A DNA stretch of 64,000 nucleotides from Erodium maritimum (taxonomy: Eukaryota > Streptophyta > Magnoliopsida > Geraniales > Geraniaceae), in contig OY997589.1 of the NCBI GenBank assembly GCA_963921825.1, forward strand, positions 46,076,638 to 46,140,637, in the 5' to 3' direction. A program made the position numbers and the translations under genes. The notes beneath the pieces are model-generated. The model saw nothing but the letters and a program-made list of their open reading frames with translations, ran no database searches and had not been told where the DNA came from. Every line of letters starts with the position of its first letter. The first letter of the stretch is position 1. This document shows positions 1 to 12,063 of this stretch, one piece after another.

Positions 1-3000
1 TTCCTCAAGGGACTCCTATGGGCCTCTAGTTGTGTATAGGCATTGATATGCCTATTAAAGTACTCAACCAATCGTGGAAAACCTCAATTCGAGACCATTT
101 GGGCTTAAAACAAAATAGCCTCTCATCTAGACATACACTATAATATTTAAGAAGTCAATAGGAGTAACAAATTTTTCTTTTTGTCCATTAAAGGACTCAT
201 ATGGGCTTATACTTGTGTCTACAAATAGATATTCCTATTAAAGTACCCCAACTACTGTGGGAACCCAATCCGAGACAATTTGGATTCCAAACAAGTTTTT
301 TCTCTCATCTAGACATACTATAGTATTTAAGAAATAAATAGGAGTAACAAATTGTTCTTTTTGTCCCTCAAAGAACTCATATGGGCCTCTAGTTGTTTAT
401 ACACATAGATATGCCTATTAAAGTACTACCACAAACCTTGGGAACCCAAATCCGAGACCGTTTGTGATTGAAAGAATATAGTCTTTTGTCTAGACATATT
501 GTAATATGTAAGAAACCAGGAGTAACAAAATGTTCTTTTTGTTCCTCAAGGGACTCCTATGGGCCTCTAGTTGTGTATAGGCATTGATATGCCTATTAAA
601 GTACCCAGCCAATCGTGGAAAACCTCAATTCGAGACCATTTGGGCTTAAAATAAAATAGCCTCTCATCTAGACATACGCCATAATATTTAAGAAATCAAT
701 AAGAGTAACAAATTGTTCTTTTTGTCCATTATAGGACTCATATGGGCTTCTAGTTGTGTATACAAGTAGATATTCTTATTAAAGTACCCCAACTACTGTG
801 GGAACCCAATCCGAGACAATTTGGATTCCAAAGAAGTTTTTCTCTCATCTAGACATATTATATTATTTAAGAAATAAGTAGGAGTAACAAATTATTCTTT
901 TTGTCCCTCAAAGGACTCATATGGGCCTCTAGTTGTTTATACACATAGATATGCCTATTAAAGTACTCCCACAAACCTTGGGAACCCAAATCCGAGACCT
1001 TTTGTGATTGAAACATTATAGTCTTTCATCTAGACATATTGTAATATGTAAGAAAACAGAAGTAAAAAAACGTTCTTTTTGTTCCTCAAGGGACTCCTAT
1101 GGGCCTCTAGTTGTGTATAGGCATTGATATGCCTATTAAAGTACCCAACCAATCGTGGAAAAACTCAATTCGAGACCATTTGGGCTTAAAACAAAATAGC
1201 CTCTCATCTAGACATGCACTATAATATTTAAGAAGTCAATAGGAGTAACAAATTTTTCTTTTTGTCCATTAAAGGACTCATATGGGCTTCTAGTTGTGTC
1301 TACAAATAGATATTCCTATTAAGGTACCCCAACTACTGTGGGAACCCAATCCGAGACAATTTGGACTCCAAAGAAGTTTTTTCTCTCATCTAGACATACA
1401 CCATAATATTTAAGAAATCAATAGGAGTAACAAATTGTTCTTTTTGTCCATTATAGGACTCATATGGGCTTCTAGTTGTGTATACAAATAGATATTCCTA
1501 TTAAAGTACCCCAACTACTGTGGGAACCCAATCCGAGACAAATTGGATTCCAAACAAGTTTTTCTCTCATCTAGACATACTATAGTATTTAAGAAATAAG
1601 TAGGAGTAACAAATTGTTCTTTTTGTCCCTCAAAGGACTCATATGGGCCTCTAGGTGTTTATACACATAGATATGCCTATTAAAGTACTCCCACAAACCT
1701 AGGGAACCCAAATCCGAGACCTTTTGTGATTGAAACATTATAGTCTTTCATCTAGACATATTGTAATATGTAAGAAAACAGAAGTAAAAAAAATGTTCTT
1801 TTTGTTCCTCAAGGGACTCCTATGGGCCTCTAGTTGTGTATAGGCATTGATATGCCTATTAAAGTACCCAACCAATCGTGGAAAAACTCAATTCGAGACC
1901 ATTTGGGCTTCAAACAAAATAGCCTCTCATCTAGACATACACCATAATATTTAAGAAATCAATAGGAGTAACAAATTGTTCTTTTTGTCCATTATAGGAC
2001 TCATATGGGCTTCTAGTTGTGTCTACAAATAGATATTCCTATTAAAGTACCCCAACTACTGTGGGAACCCAATCCGAGACAATTTGGACTCCAAACAAGT
2101 TTTTCTCTCATCTAGACATACTATAGTATTTAAGAAATAAATAGGAGTAACAAATTGTTCTTTTTGTCCCTCAAAGAACTCATATGGGCCTCTAGTTGTT
2201 TATACACATAGATATGCCTATTAAAGTACTACCACAAACCTTGGGAACCCAAATCCGAGACCGTTTGTGATTGAAACAATATAGTCTTTAATCTAGACAT
2301 ATTGTAATATGTAAGAAACCAGGAGTAACAAAATGTTCTTTTTGTTCCTCAAGGGACTCCTATGGGCCTCTAGTTGTGTATAGGCATTGATATGCCTATT
2401 AAAGTACTCAACCAATCGTGGAAAACCTCAATTCGAGACCATTTGGGCTTAAAACAAAATAGCCTCTCATCTAGACATACACTATAATATTTAAGAAGTC
2501 AATAGGAGTAACAAATTTTTCTTTTTGTCCATTAAAGGACTCATATGGGCTTATACTTGTGTCTACAAATAGATATTCCTATTAAAGTACCCCAACTACT
2601 GTGGGAACCCAATCCGAGACAATTTGGATTCCAAACAAGTTTTTTCTCTCATCTAGACATACTATAGTATTTAAGAAATAAATAGGAGTAACAAATTGTT
2701 CTTTTTGTCCCTCAAAGAACTCATATGGGCCTCTAGTTGTTTATACACATAGATATGCCTATTAAAGTACTACCACAAACCTTGGGAACCCAAATCCGAG
2801 ACCGTTTGTGATTGAAAGAATATAGTCTTTTGTCTAGACATATTGTAATATGTAAGAAACCAGGAGTAACAAAATGTTCTTTTTGTTCCTCAAGGGACTC
2901 CTATGGGCCTCTAGTTGTGTATAGGCATTGATATGCCTATTAAAGTACCCAGCCAATCGTGGAAAACCTCAATTCGAGACCATTTGGGCTTAAAATAAAA

Positions 3001-4617
3001 TAGCCTCTCATCTAGACATACGCCATAATATTTAAGAAATCAATAAGAGTAACAAATTGTTCTTTTTGTCCATTATAGGACTCATATGGGCTTCTAGTTG
3101 TGTATACAAGTAGATATTCTTATTAAAGTACCCCAACTACTGTGGGAACCCAATCCGAGACAATTTGGATTCCAAAGAAGTTTTTCTCTCATCTAGACAT
3201 ATTATAGTATTTAAGAAATAAGTAGGAGTAACAAATTATTCTTTTTGTCCCTCAAAGGACTCATATGGGCCTCTAGTTGTTTATACACATAGATATGCCT
3301 ATTAAAGTACTCCCACAAACCTTGGGAACCCAAATCCGAGACCTTTTGTGATTGAAACATTATAGTCTTTCATCTAGACATATTGTAATATGTAAGAAAA
3401 CAGAAGTAAAAAAACGTTCTTTTTGTTCCTCAAGGGACTCCTATGGGCCTCTAGTTGTGTATAGGCATTGATATGCCTATTAAAGTACCCAACCAATCGT
3501 GGAAAAACTCAATTCGAGACCATTTGGGCTTAAAACAAAATAGCCTCTCATCTAGACATGCACTATAATATTTAAGAAGTCAATAGGAGTAACAAATTTT
3601 TCTTTTTGTCCATTAAAGGACTCATATGGGCTTCTAGTTGTGTCTACAAATAGATATTCCTATTAAGGTACCCCAACTACTGTGGGAACCCAATCCGAGA
3701 CAATTTGGACTCCAAAGAAGTTTTCTCTCTCATCTAGACATACTATAGTATTTAAGAAATAAATAGGAGTAACAAATTGTTCTTTTTGTCCCTCAAAGAA
3801 CTCATATGGGCCTCTAGTTGTTTATACACATAGATATGCCTATTAAAGTACTACCACAAACATTGGGAACCAAAATCCGAGACCGTTTGTGATTGAAACA
3901 ATATAGTCTTTTGTCTAGACATATTGTAATATGTAAGAAACCAGGAGTAACAAAATGTTCTTTTTGTTCTTCAAGGGACTCCTATGGGCCTATAGTTGTG
4001 TATAGGCATTGATATGCCAATTAAAGTACCCAGCCAATCGTGGAAAACCTCAATTCGAGACCATTTGGGCTTAAAATAAAATAGCCTCTCATCTAGACAT
4101 ACACTATAATATTTAAGAAGTCAATAGGAGTAACAAATTGTTCTTTTTGTCCCTCAAAGAACTCATATGGGCCTCTAGTTGTTTATACACATAGATATGC
4201 CTATTAAAGTACTACCACAAACCTTGGGAACCCGAATCCGAGACCTTTAGTGATTGAAACAATATAGTCTTTCATCTAGACATATTGTAATATGTAAGAA
4301 ACCAGGAGTAACAAAATGTTCTTTTTGTTCCTCAAGGGACTCCTATGAACCTCCAGTTGTGTATAGGCATTGATGTGCCTATTACAGTACCCCAACAACC
4401 GTGGAAAAACTTAATTCGAGACCCTTTGGGCTTCAAACAAAATAGCCTGTCATCTAGACATACACCATAATATTTAAGAAATCAATAGGAGTAACAAATT
4501 GTTCTTTTTGTCCATTATATGACTCATATGGGCTTCTAGTTGTGTATACAAATAGATATTCCTTTTAAAGTACCCAACTACTGTGGGAACCCAATCCGAG
4601 ACAATTTGGACTCCAAA
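1..4617 (+). repeat. Satellite array, trimeric higher-order repeat, orientation A
   Basis: Tandem ~180-bp monomers. Three types alternate, so near-identical copies recur about every 540 bp. The beta-type start (CTCAAGGGACTCCTATGGG) recurs at about 2, 542, 1082, 1805, 2345, 2886, 3426, 3967 and 4328. Spacing is 540-541 bp except 1082-1805 (723 bp, one extra monomer) and 3967-4328 (361 bp, one monomer missing). Short ORFs of about 60 codons here are chance reading of the repeat. Strand is arbitrary: '+' only marks the opposite orientation to all other satellite segments. A ~180-bp monomer is typical of plant centromeric satellites; CENH3 association cannot be judged from sequence. Confidence 0.95.
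2345..3742 (+). repeat. Near-identical duplicate of satellite segment 1-1398
   Basis: The stretch matches 1-1398 at a constant offset of 2344 bp (13 monomers). Both copies share private variants absent from neighbouring units, such as GGGCTTATACTTGTG (206 and 2550), TATACAAGTAGATATTCTT (about 760 and 3104) and TTAAGGTACCCC (about 1319 and 3663). By eye only a couple of mismatches separate them. The copies diverge abruptly at about 1399 and 3743. This is amplification at a level above the trimer. Confidence 0.85.
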
Positions 4618-4720
4618 CAGTAGTTGGGGGTACTTTAATAGGAATATCTATCTGTATACACAACTAGAAGCCCATATGAGTCCTATAATGGACAAAAAGA
4701 ACAATTTGTTACTCCTATTG
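4480..4720. other. Strand-switch junction of the satellite (fold-back)
   Basis: The satellite changes strand between two adjacent bases near 4617/4618. The left arm ends with CCCAACTACTG (to 4582) and the right arm begins with CAGTAGTTGGGG (from 4618). They flank a 35-nt spacer. Homology in opposite orientation continues outward for hundreds of bases, so the site can form a large imperfect hairpin. Everything to the left is orientation A and everything to the right orientation B. An assembly join artefact cannot be excluded without spanning reads. Confidence 0.85.
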
Positions 4721-5994
4721 ATTTCTTAAATATTATGGCGTATCTCTAGATGAGAGGGTATTATGTTTGAAGCCCAAATGGTCTCGAATTAAGTTTTTCC
4801 ACGGTTGTTGGGGTACTGTAATAGGCACATCAATGACTATACACAACTAGAGGCCCATAGGAGTCCCTTGAGGAACAAAATGAACATTTTGTTACTCCTG
4901 GTTTCTTACATATTACAATATTTCTAAATGAAAGACTATATTGTTTCAATCACAAACGGTCTCGGATTTGGGTTTCCAAGGTTTGTGGGAGTACTTTAAT
5001 AGGCATATCTATTTGTATAAACAACTAGAGGCCCATATGAGTCCTTTGATGGACAAAAAGAACAATTTGTTACTCCTATTTATTTCATACATACTATAGT
5101 ACGTCTAGATGAGAGCAAAACTTGTTTGGAGACCAAACAGTCTTGGATTGGGTTCCCACAGTAGTTGGGGTACTTTAATAGGAATATCTATTTGTATACA
5201 CAACTATAAGCCCATATGAGTCCTTTAATGGACAAAATGATCAATTTGTTACTCCTATTGACTTCTTAAATATTATAGTGTATATCTAGATGAGATGCTA
5301 TTTTGTTTGAAGCCCAAATGGTCTCTAATTGAGTTTTTCCACGGTTGGTGAGGAACTTTAATAGGCATATCAATGCCTATACACAACTAGAGGCCCATAG
5401 GAGTCCCTTGAGGAACAAAAAGATCATTTTGTTAGTCCTGGTTTCTTATATATTACAATTTGTCTAGATAAAAGACTATATTGTTTCAATCACAAACGGT
5501 GTCGGATTTGGGTTCCCAAGGTTTGTGGGAGTACTTTAATAGGCATATCTATGTGTATAAACAACTAGAGGCCCATATGAGTCCTTTGATGGACAAAAAG
5601 AACAATTTGTTACTCCTATTTATTTCTTACATACTATAGTATGTCTAGATGAGAGAAAAAACTTGTTTGGAGTCCAAATTGTCTCGGATTGGGTTCCCTC
5701 AGTAGTTGGGTACTTTAATAGGAATATCTATTTGTATACACAACTAGAAGCCCATATGAGTCCTTTAATGGACAAAAATAACAATTTGTTACTCCTATTG
5801 ACTTCTTAAATATTATAGTGTATTTCTAGATGAGAGACTATTTTGTTTGAAGCCCAAATGGTCTCGAATTGAGTTTTTCTACGGTAGTTGGGGTACTGTC
5901 ATAGGCACATCAATGCCTATACATAACTAGAGTCTCATAGGAGTCCCTTGAGGAACAAAAAGAACATTTTGTTACTCCTGATTTCTTATATATT
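4618..5994 (-). repeat. Satellite array, orientation B, left segment
   Basis: Same three monomer types as 1-4617, read on the other strand. Monomers here are more diverged than in the flanking arrays (for example TATTTCTAAATG in place of TATGTCTAGATG near 4920). The array is cut at 5994 inside a beta monomer by the gag-only gypsy element and resumes at 12463 in the same monomer and phase. Confidence 0.95.
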
Positions 5995-7336
5995 CGTTTT
6001 TCGCAAAACTGATTGAAAAATACCAACTAGATTTTTCCAAAAGTTGTGGGACCCACCTTGACACTTGTCAATTATATGGTGGTGTTAGTTTTGGGGGGAA
6101 AAGGTGTGGAGGAGGTGTGTTGGCCGAAATTAAGGGTTAAAAGAAGAAAAACAATAGAATTTTAGTTAGTTGATTAAATTAGAAAAGAAGAGAGAGTTTA
6201 GAGAGAGAAGGAGAAGAAGAAGAAGAAGGAAGAGAGGGAAAGCTAGGGTTTGAGGAGAATCAAGCCCTTGGATCGTCTTGAAGCAAAGAGCAATCCCGTT
6301 CCCCTCATCCTCCTCTACGGTATTATCCAAACCGATTCTCGTTTTGTTTATTTTGGAAGGTTAGGGTTTGGGTGAAACTATTAGTTTAAGGTGGTTTGGT
6401 GTTGGGGGAATTATTGGAGACGTTTTGGAGGTGTTTGGATGGAAGAGATGACGTTTTCCGGTGACCGGAGACTCGGGAGGAGCTCCGGCCACCGTGGGTG
6501 GTGGCCGGCCGGCCATGAGGTGGCTGGCCAGAGCTGGCAGCAGCCACCACATGGTGGCCGAGCCTCCCCTTAAACCCTAGGGTCTCGGCCAAGGAGTTTG
6601 GGTGGGGCCCACGTGCTCGGGTGCTCGGGTTTTACCGTTCGGGTGGTTTAAAACGTTCCCCGGACTAATTATCCTTAATCGAATCAAAATTTGGAATTAA
6701 ATTGGAGAAGTTGTAATTAACGGGTTTTAGAAACTTTAAACGTTAATTATTTGACTTAGAAGTCGGAATTCGATTACGTCAAATGCGTTGGGTTCCTTGA
6801 ATTATTCTAAGACCGTAGAAACAAAAACGGGGGCTTTCGGAGCCCCGGAAGGCAATTAACAAAAACCGGGCAGATTCGCCATGTCGGGCGAATCGAGCCT
6901 TTACGAGTCCTTTAACGACAATGTCGAGTAATTGGGAAGTTTAAGAGAGATCGACATTGTCGGGGTTGAGTTTGGGCATCGAGTTTAATGGTTTTCGGTT
7001 TATTCTTGCGAGTTGTTTAGTGACTTTAAATTGTGTTCCTTTAGATCGTGCCACGGGCCGAGGCAAGGGAAAGCTGGGTGAGTGACTGAGATCATCACCG
7101 GAGCTCGTGGTTTGGCTTTTGGGAGAACACGCCCGAGGTAGGGAAAAGTAGCCGGATCTCGGCCCTGACTAGGGAAAGTTAATAGTAGAATTGCTTGTGA
7201 CACCGGGGTGTCGTGGGTTGAGTAGATCTATTTAAATATTAGAAAAGCATGATACGGGATTGTAGCGTTTATTAGAAAAGCATGTTACGGGAATTTAGTA
7301 ATTATGAGAAAAGCATGTAACACTTAGTAGTGTCGT

Positions 7337-8335
7337 AGGAGCAGAGAACTTATCGATGTTAGAAATACTGGAGGCATATGACCATGCCCGGAGGTTGATT
7401 GTGAACTTATCGATATTAGGAGTACTGGAGGCATATGACCATGCCCGGAGGTTGATTGTGAAACTGTTGATATTAGGATTGTTGGAGACTTGGGTTAAGC
7501 CGGAGGTTGATTGTTTATTTTGGCGTCTTGGGTGGCCTTGAGAGCCCGTGTATTATTATTGTTGAGTCTTGGGTGGCCATGAGAGCCCGTATTATTATTC
7601 GTGTTTGGGTGGCCATGAGAGCCCGTACTTTACTGTTGGTGTTTTAGCTGGCTTACGAGTTAGAGTCTCGGTAAGTTGCAAGCGTGTTTTATTGTTGTGT
7701 TTTGGGTGGCCATGAGTGCCCGTGGGGTTGTTGAACCCGTGTCTTTACCTTTGGTGTTTTGGGTGGCCTTGAGAGCCCGTGTACTAAGGTTGGTGTCTTT
7801 GGTTGGCCTACCGAGTTAGAGTCTCGGGGGGTTGCAAGCTTTCTTTAGCTGGCTTACGAGTTAGAGTCTCGGTAAGTTGCAAGCGTGTTTTATGGTTGGT
7901 GTCTTGGGAGGCCGTGAGTGCCCGTGGGGTTGTTGAACCCGAATCTTGACCGTTGGTGTGTCTTGAGTGGTAGTGAGTGTCGTGGGGTTGTTGAACCCGA
8001 GTTTTGATCGTTGGTGTGTCTTGAGTGGCAGTGAGTGCCCGTGGGGTTGTTGAACCCGAGTCTTGATTGTTGAGGTGTCTTGATTGGCCTTGAGTGCCTG
8101 TGTTGTTGAACTGATTGTGACTGTGATTGTGGTTGCCTGAGTGAGAGAGGTTACTGAGACAGGTCAACCGCCTGGCCTGAGTGGTTCGGCAAAGCGCGTG
8201 AGTGAGACAGGTCGACCGCCTGGCCTGAGTGGTTCGGCAAAGCGCGTGAGTGAGAGAGATTACTGAGACAGGTCGACCGCCTGGCCTGAGTGGTTCGGCA
8301 AAGCGCGTGAGTGAGGGAGGTTACTGAGCAGCTGG
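7337..8335 (+). repeat. Minisatellite cluster in the gag-only element LTR
   Basis: Three kinds of short tandem or dispersed repeat. A 57-bp unit around GGAGGCATATGACCATGCCC repeats at 7370 and 7427, with a third decayed copy. The motif GGGTGGCCATGAGAGCCCGT and variants occur about eight times from 7525 to 7920. A 52-65-bp unit with GACCGCCTGGCCTGAGTGG occurs three times from 8155 to 8310. The middle part is homologous to the leader of the chromovirus at 51640-52060 (reverse strand). Confidence 0.8.
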
Positions 8336-8603
8336 TTTGCGATCCTTTGTGATCTTGTTTGGTGTGCGATTCCTTGTGATCTTGTTTGGCGTTGTTCTCT
8401 TTCTGTCGTGTCCTTGGAGGAGGTCGTCGATAGTTGTGTCGGGTCTACATTGTGTTATCGAGTGTTGAGTCTGTTGAGGAAGGTAACGAGTTGTGGGTCA
8501 GTTGGGTACTTGAGTTGGGGACTGTAGTCCCAGTGTTGGGTTTGTTTTTAGTGTTATTGGCTTTATCTACTAATTATGCCATAGTCAGTCTGTTATCCGT
8601 GGA

Positions 8604-8641
8604 GGTGAGCGAACGCTCACCCCTAGCTGCTTTTCCTACAG
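8604..8641 (+). promoter_or_regulatory. Conserved LTR stem followed by 3' splice-site-like motif
   Basis: GGTGAGCG-AA-CGCTCACC is a perfect 8-bp dyad. It is followed by CCCTAGCTGCTTTTCCTACAG, a pyrimidine-rich tract ending in CAG. The same layout occurs in both chromovirus LTRs and, decayed, in this element's leader at 10245-10283. The function is not known to me; an acceptor for an LTR-leader intron or a structural RNA element are the readings considered. Confidence 0.5.
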
Positions 8642-8897
8642 GTACTGATCACCGGACGGACTAGGTTAGCTCTTGAAGTTCATGGAGCTTGGAGCGGAGT
8701 CTGGTCTTTACTTTTGTTGAGTCTAGTGACGGATGTGTACCTTGTCCACTTGTTGGGACGTTTTTGTATTGTAAATACTACTATTATTTTGGTAAATAAA
8801 TGGAAATGTCAAAGCTTTTATTCAAAACAGGTTTTAAGTATTCATGTTTTAAAAGTTCGCGTCCCGAGTTCGATTCGCTGAAATTGGGGCGTGACAG

Positions 8898-8912
8898 CTT
8901 GTTATCAGAGCT
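8898..8912 (+). other. Primer-binding site, initiator tRNA-Met type
   Basis: Directly after the LTR end (8896), TTGTTATCAGAGCTC resembles TGGTATCAGAGCC, the usual complement of plant initiator tRNA-Met, with two mismatches. The chromovirus at 52447-52459 has the perfect version in the same place relative to an identical LTR terminus. Confidence 0.75.
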
Positions 8913-10559
8913 CGAGGTTTCAAACCTCGGACGGTCCGTCAATTAGGTGGGAGAGTCGAGTCAGTGTAGACCCGTCATGTCCTGAGTCTTGTTTTTGTTT
9001 GTGCGTATGTTACAGTATTTTGTTGCTGGCATACTGATTGTGTGTGATTGCGTGAACTGTTTTGAAACTGTCGCGGGTCGACTCAGGAGCGCTCCTGTAG
9101 TCGAACGTGACGGTGCTGATATCAAGTCGGTACAACGTAGTTCGGGGACGCCTGGACCGGGTTGTAACTGCGGGATGTCAAGTTTGAGGTTTTAAAAATG
9201 AAGTGGAGAAGGCTTTACAAAATTTGATTGTTTTGAGGTTGTTTGACGCCGTGGGCGTTTGTGTTTGACTTTTATTGGCCCGGTGGGCGGTGTTTGACTT
9301 TGGTTGGCCCGGTGGGCGGGTGTCGTCGTTATTGTTGTTATGGGTGTTTGGCCGGTTGGGCTTGTGTTTGTGGTTTAGTCGGGTTTTGTGGTACGTGTTT
9401 GGTCTTTTTGGTGGTTAAATGTCTGCGACGCACAAGTGTGCGGGTCACCAAGAGACGGGTAGGATGCGAGTGTCCTCGGATCGACGTGACGGGGTGCTAG
9501 GGGCGAAGCTGTCGCAGTTACGGGACGGACCACGGGCCGACCTGGTACGAGACCAGGACGGGCTCGCTGGTCCGATCCGGCAACCAGCACGGACCGGCTG
9601 GCTTGCCGGCCCGGCAGCCAGCACGGCACGGCTGGTGTGCCGACACGGGCGATGTTCCGGCCCGGCATCCAGACCGGCACGGACGGCCTGCTGGCCCGGA
9701 TTGCCATATGGTCCGGTCCACCTGCCGGATCGGTCCAGCCGGGTTTCAAAAAAAAAAGGAGAAAAAAAAGGGGGAAGAGGGTTGGCTTCGTTGTGCGTTG
9801 AAGGTTGTGGTTGAGTGACTCGGTTCTTGTTCGTGTGTTTGAGCGTTGGTTTTACGGGTTGTGTTCGCGGGGTGGGTTGTAGAGGCCGTGGGCCTGGTGA
9901 ACGGTTGGTTTGTTGTTGAGTTTTCCGCTTCGCATTATTTTAAATTAGGCTCTAATAGGGTGAGCAATGGTGTGTGCTCAGTTGAGAGCGTGAGTTTTCC
10001 GTCTTGAGGTTTCCCTTCGTGATCGGGTATTTGGGTGATTGAGGTTGTGAACCATAGTGATCGCTGAATTGAGGGAATGTTTCCCGTGTTGAGATTTATC
10101 CTACATGAGCGAGTCTTTGAGGAATTGATAGCGTGAGCAGTGTGACGTTTGGCGTCAGTTTTTGAGGTAGTGGTTTGCCCTGGTTAGATTGGTAGGTCCT
10201 TGGTGCGTTACTAGTATGCCATAATCGAACGGGTGTCCGTGGAGGTGAGCATAACGCTCATCCCCTTTACTACTTTTCCCGCAAGGGACGAGTAGCGAAC
10301 ACTGGTTTGGTTGCGGAAAGTTATAAGTAAGTGCATAAAGGACCGAATAAGGGCTTGGTGTGCGTTGGTGTGGTTAAATTTGAGGTTCCGCCTACGTGTT
10401 ATTGTAATTAAAGTATAATTAGTGTGAACGGTGTGGCTTTTGGTAACAAGTACGTTGGGGTAGACGTAGACCATGTGAGTGTTAGTGTTTTTGAGCTGTT
10501 GTCTTTATTTGAGTTCGCAACTGAACATTTGCGTGTATCCGTGCAGAGGATACCTGCTG
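8913..10559 (+). other. Leader of the gag-only element, no coding assigned
   Basis: About 1.65 kb between primer-binding site and gag start. It holds a GC-rich stretch with imperfect repeats of GGCCCGGCA-N-CCAGCACGG type (9530-9725), a purine run of A and G (9749-9781) and a segment (about 10215-10283) that is a diverged copy of LTR sequence 8575-8641. ORFs of about 125 codons on both strands across the GC-rich stretch have no recognisable domain and look like composition effects. Confidence 0.65.
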
Positions 10560-12016
10560 ATGGCTCGTGGTAGACGAGGAAGAGCAGCAGTGGCACGGGG
10601 ACGAGCACCCGCGCGAGGCAGGCGGGGACGGTCAGCGGGGACACCAGGATGGGTGCCCATCGTTGAGCCCGCCGAGTACGCCGAGGCGCAGGGTGCTCCT
10701 GTCGGTGAGGACAAGAGGAGCGATGCGGGACCTTCTACGGGCACGCCCAGTGTCCCGCCGGTCGCAGACCCACCCGTCATGACTGCCCTGGATGAGCTGA
10801 CCAGGACAGTCCAGAGTTTAGTGGCGGTCATTGCCAACCGAGAGTCGGCTTCACCAGCCCTAGAGGCAGCCGCGGTCCTAGTGAGGCCCGGTCAGGCAGA
10901 GGATCACACATCCCGAGCACTACTAGACTTCCTGAAGCTCGGGATACCTACATTTGTCGGGGAGCCGAACCCTGACCGAGCCGAGAGGTGGCTAGAGCAG
11001 GTCACGCGAGACCTGGATACATCAGGTATCGATGATGGCCGTCGCAGGGTGTCCTTCGCGGCCCACCAGCTGAGAGACAGCGCCTACCACTGGTGGGGCG
11101 TGTGAAGGACATGGTCAGTTATGACTACAGCATCTTCCAGACGGTCTTCGTGGAACAGTACTTTCCCGAGTCGGCTCGGTTGGAGTGACATCGGCATTTT
11201 CTGGATCTGGAGCATGAGGAGTTGACGGTGGCAGAGTACGAGGCCAGATTCACAGCCCTGGCCAGATTCGCGCCGGAGATGGTGATGTCAGAGAAGAACC
11301 GTTGCCTACGGTTCTAGGGAGGACTGAGACTGGAGATTCGGAACCAGGTTCTCGCCTTGAGACTGCGGAAGTACACAGATCTCGTGGACACCGCAACGAC
11401 GGTGGAGCAGGGGATCCAGGAGGCGGCCAGAACCCGCGAAGTTCGACAGCGGCCGACCAGCGTTATAGGGCCGTCCGACTCACGAGACTCGCGGAGGTAG
11501 AGGACCACGGGGTTCTTTCGACCCCATGCTCAGCAGGGTGGACCGAGACAGATGGGGTCGGTAGCATCAGTGGGGCCAGCCGCCTCAGAGTGGGGGACGA
11601 CATGTTTTACATGTGGGCAGCGAGACCACTTTTATCGAGAGTGTCCGATGGGAGGAGGGCCCGCGGTGCTACCAGCGACCACCTGGACAGGCCAGGGCAC
11701 GGAGCCGAGGGCCGACAATAGGAGGTGTTTCCGGTGCAACCGGGTCGGGCACGCTGTTGCAAGGTGCCCCGAGCCGATTTTGGCAACGTCAGCGCAGCGG
11801 CCACGCCAGAGTCAACAGTCGAGGTTTTCGCAGCCGTCGACGAGCGGGCCAGCACCGAGACAGCAGCGGAGCTATGGACATCCAGCGGTTAGTGCGCCGA
11901 GTCAGAGGCAGCAGGCGCCAGCGGGAAGAGTGTACGCGGTTACCGATTCCCGGGCCCCAGGATCCTCTACCTACCGCGAGACCTATCAGGGTACGTGTTT
12001 ATTGTACCTTTTATGA
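10560..12016 (+). pseudogene. gag of the gag-only element, frameshifted with stops
   Basis: Gag packages element RNA into virus-like particles. The start at 10560 (MARGRRGRAAVARGR) matches the chromovirus gag start (MARTYVHRG) in position and basic character. The capsid-type region is recognisable: AERWLEQVTRDLDTSG, HWWG, VEQYFPES, ARFAPEM. A probable 1-bp deletion at about 11101 shifts the frame. In the second frame stops lie at 11186-11188, 11315-11317 and 11498-11500. Two CCHC knuckles follow (CFTCGQRDHFYREC and CFRCNRVGHAVARC), then a protease-like entry (GRVYAVTDS...GTCLLY) that is cut off where the chromovirus continues into its DTGAS protease. No functional Gag can be made from this copy. 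Confidence 0.88.
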
Positions 12017-12046
12017 TGCGTTATTCAAATTTCGCGGACGAAATTC

Positions 12047-12063
12047 CTTTAAGGGGGGTAGAT
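12047..12063 (+). other. Polypurine tract of the gag-only element
   Basis: CTTTAAGGGGGGTAGAT sits directly before the 3' LTR start TGTAACAAC. The chromovirus carries the same string on the minus strand at its own 3' LTR boundary (37524 onward), which supports a close relationship. It primes plus-strand DNA synthesis. Confidence 0.85.

Larger units (their letters stand above)
5995..8896 (+). repeat. 5' LTR of gag-only element, 5'-truncated
   Basis: Only the final 209 bp have a counterpart in the 3' LTR. The upstream 2.7 kb is assigned to the LTR by inference: it is continuous with the LTR end, and gypsy LTRs of this clade are commonly 2-4 kb. It has a GA/GAA-rich tract (6180-6245), a GC-rich stretch (6460-6560), several minisatellites (7337-8335) and a stem plus splice-acceptor-like motif (8604-8641). 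The TG start and roughly the first 190 bp, present in the 3' LTR, are missing. Short ORFs here show no recognisable protein. Confidence 0.7.

Noticed and set aside
1..4617. CRISPR-like array
   Set aside because: The repeats are contiguous ~180-bp monomers without unique spacers, and the context is a plant retrotransposon landscape.
9375..9814. ORFs of 124 and 131 codons on opposite strands in the gag-only element leader
   Set aside because: Both fall in the same GC-rich imperfect repeat, lack recognisable motifs and overlap each other; composition explains them.
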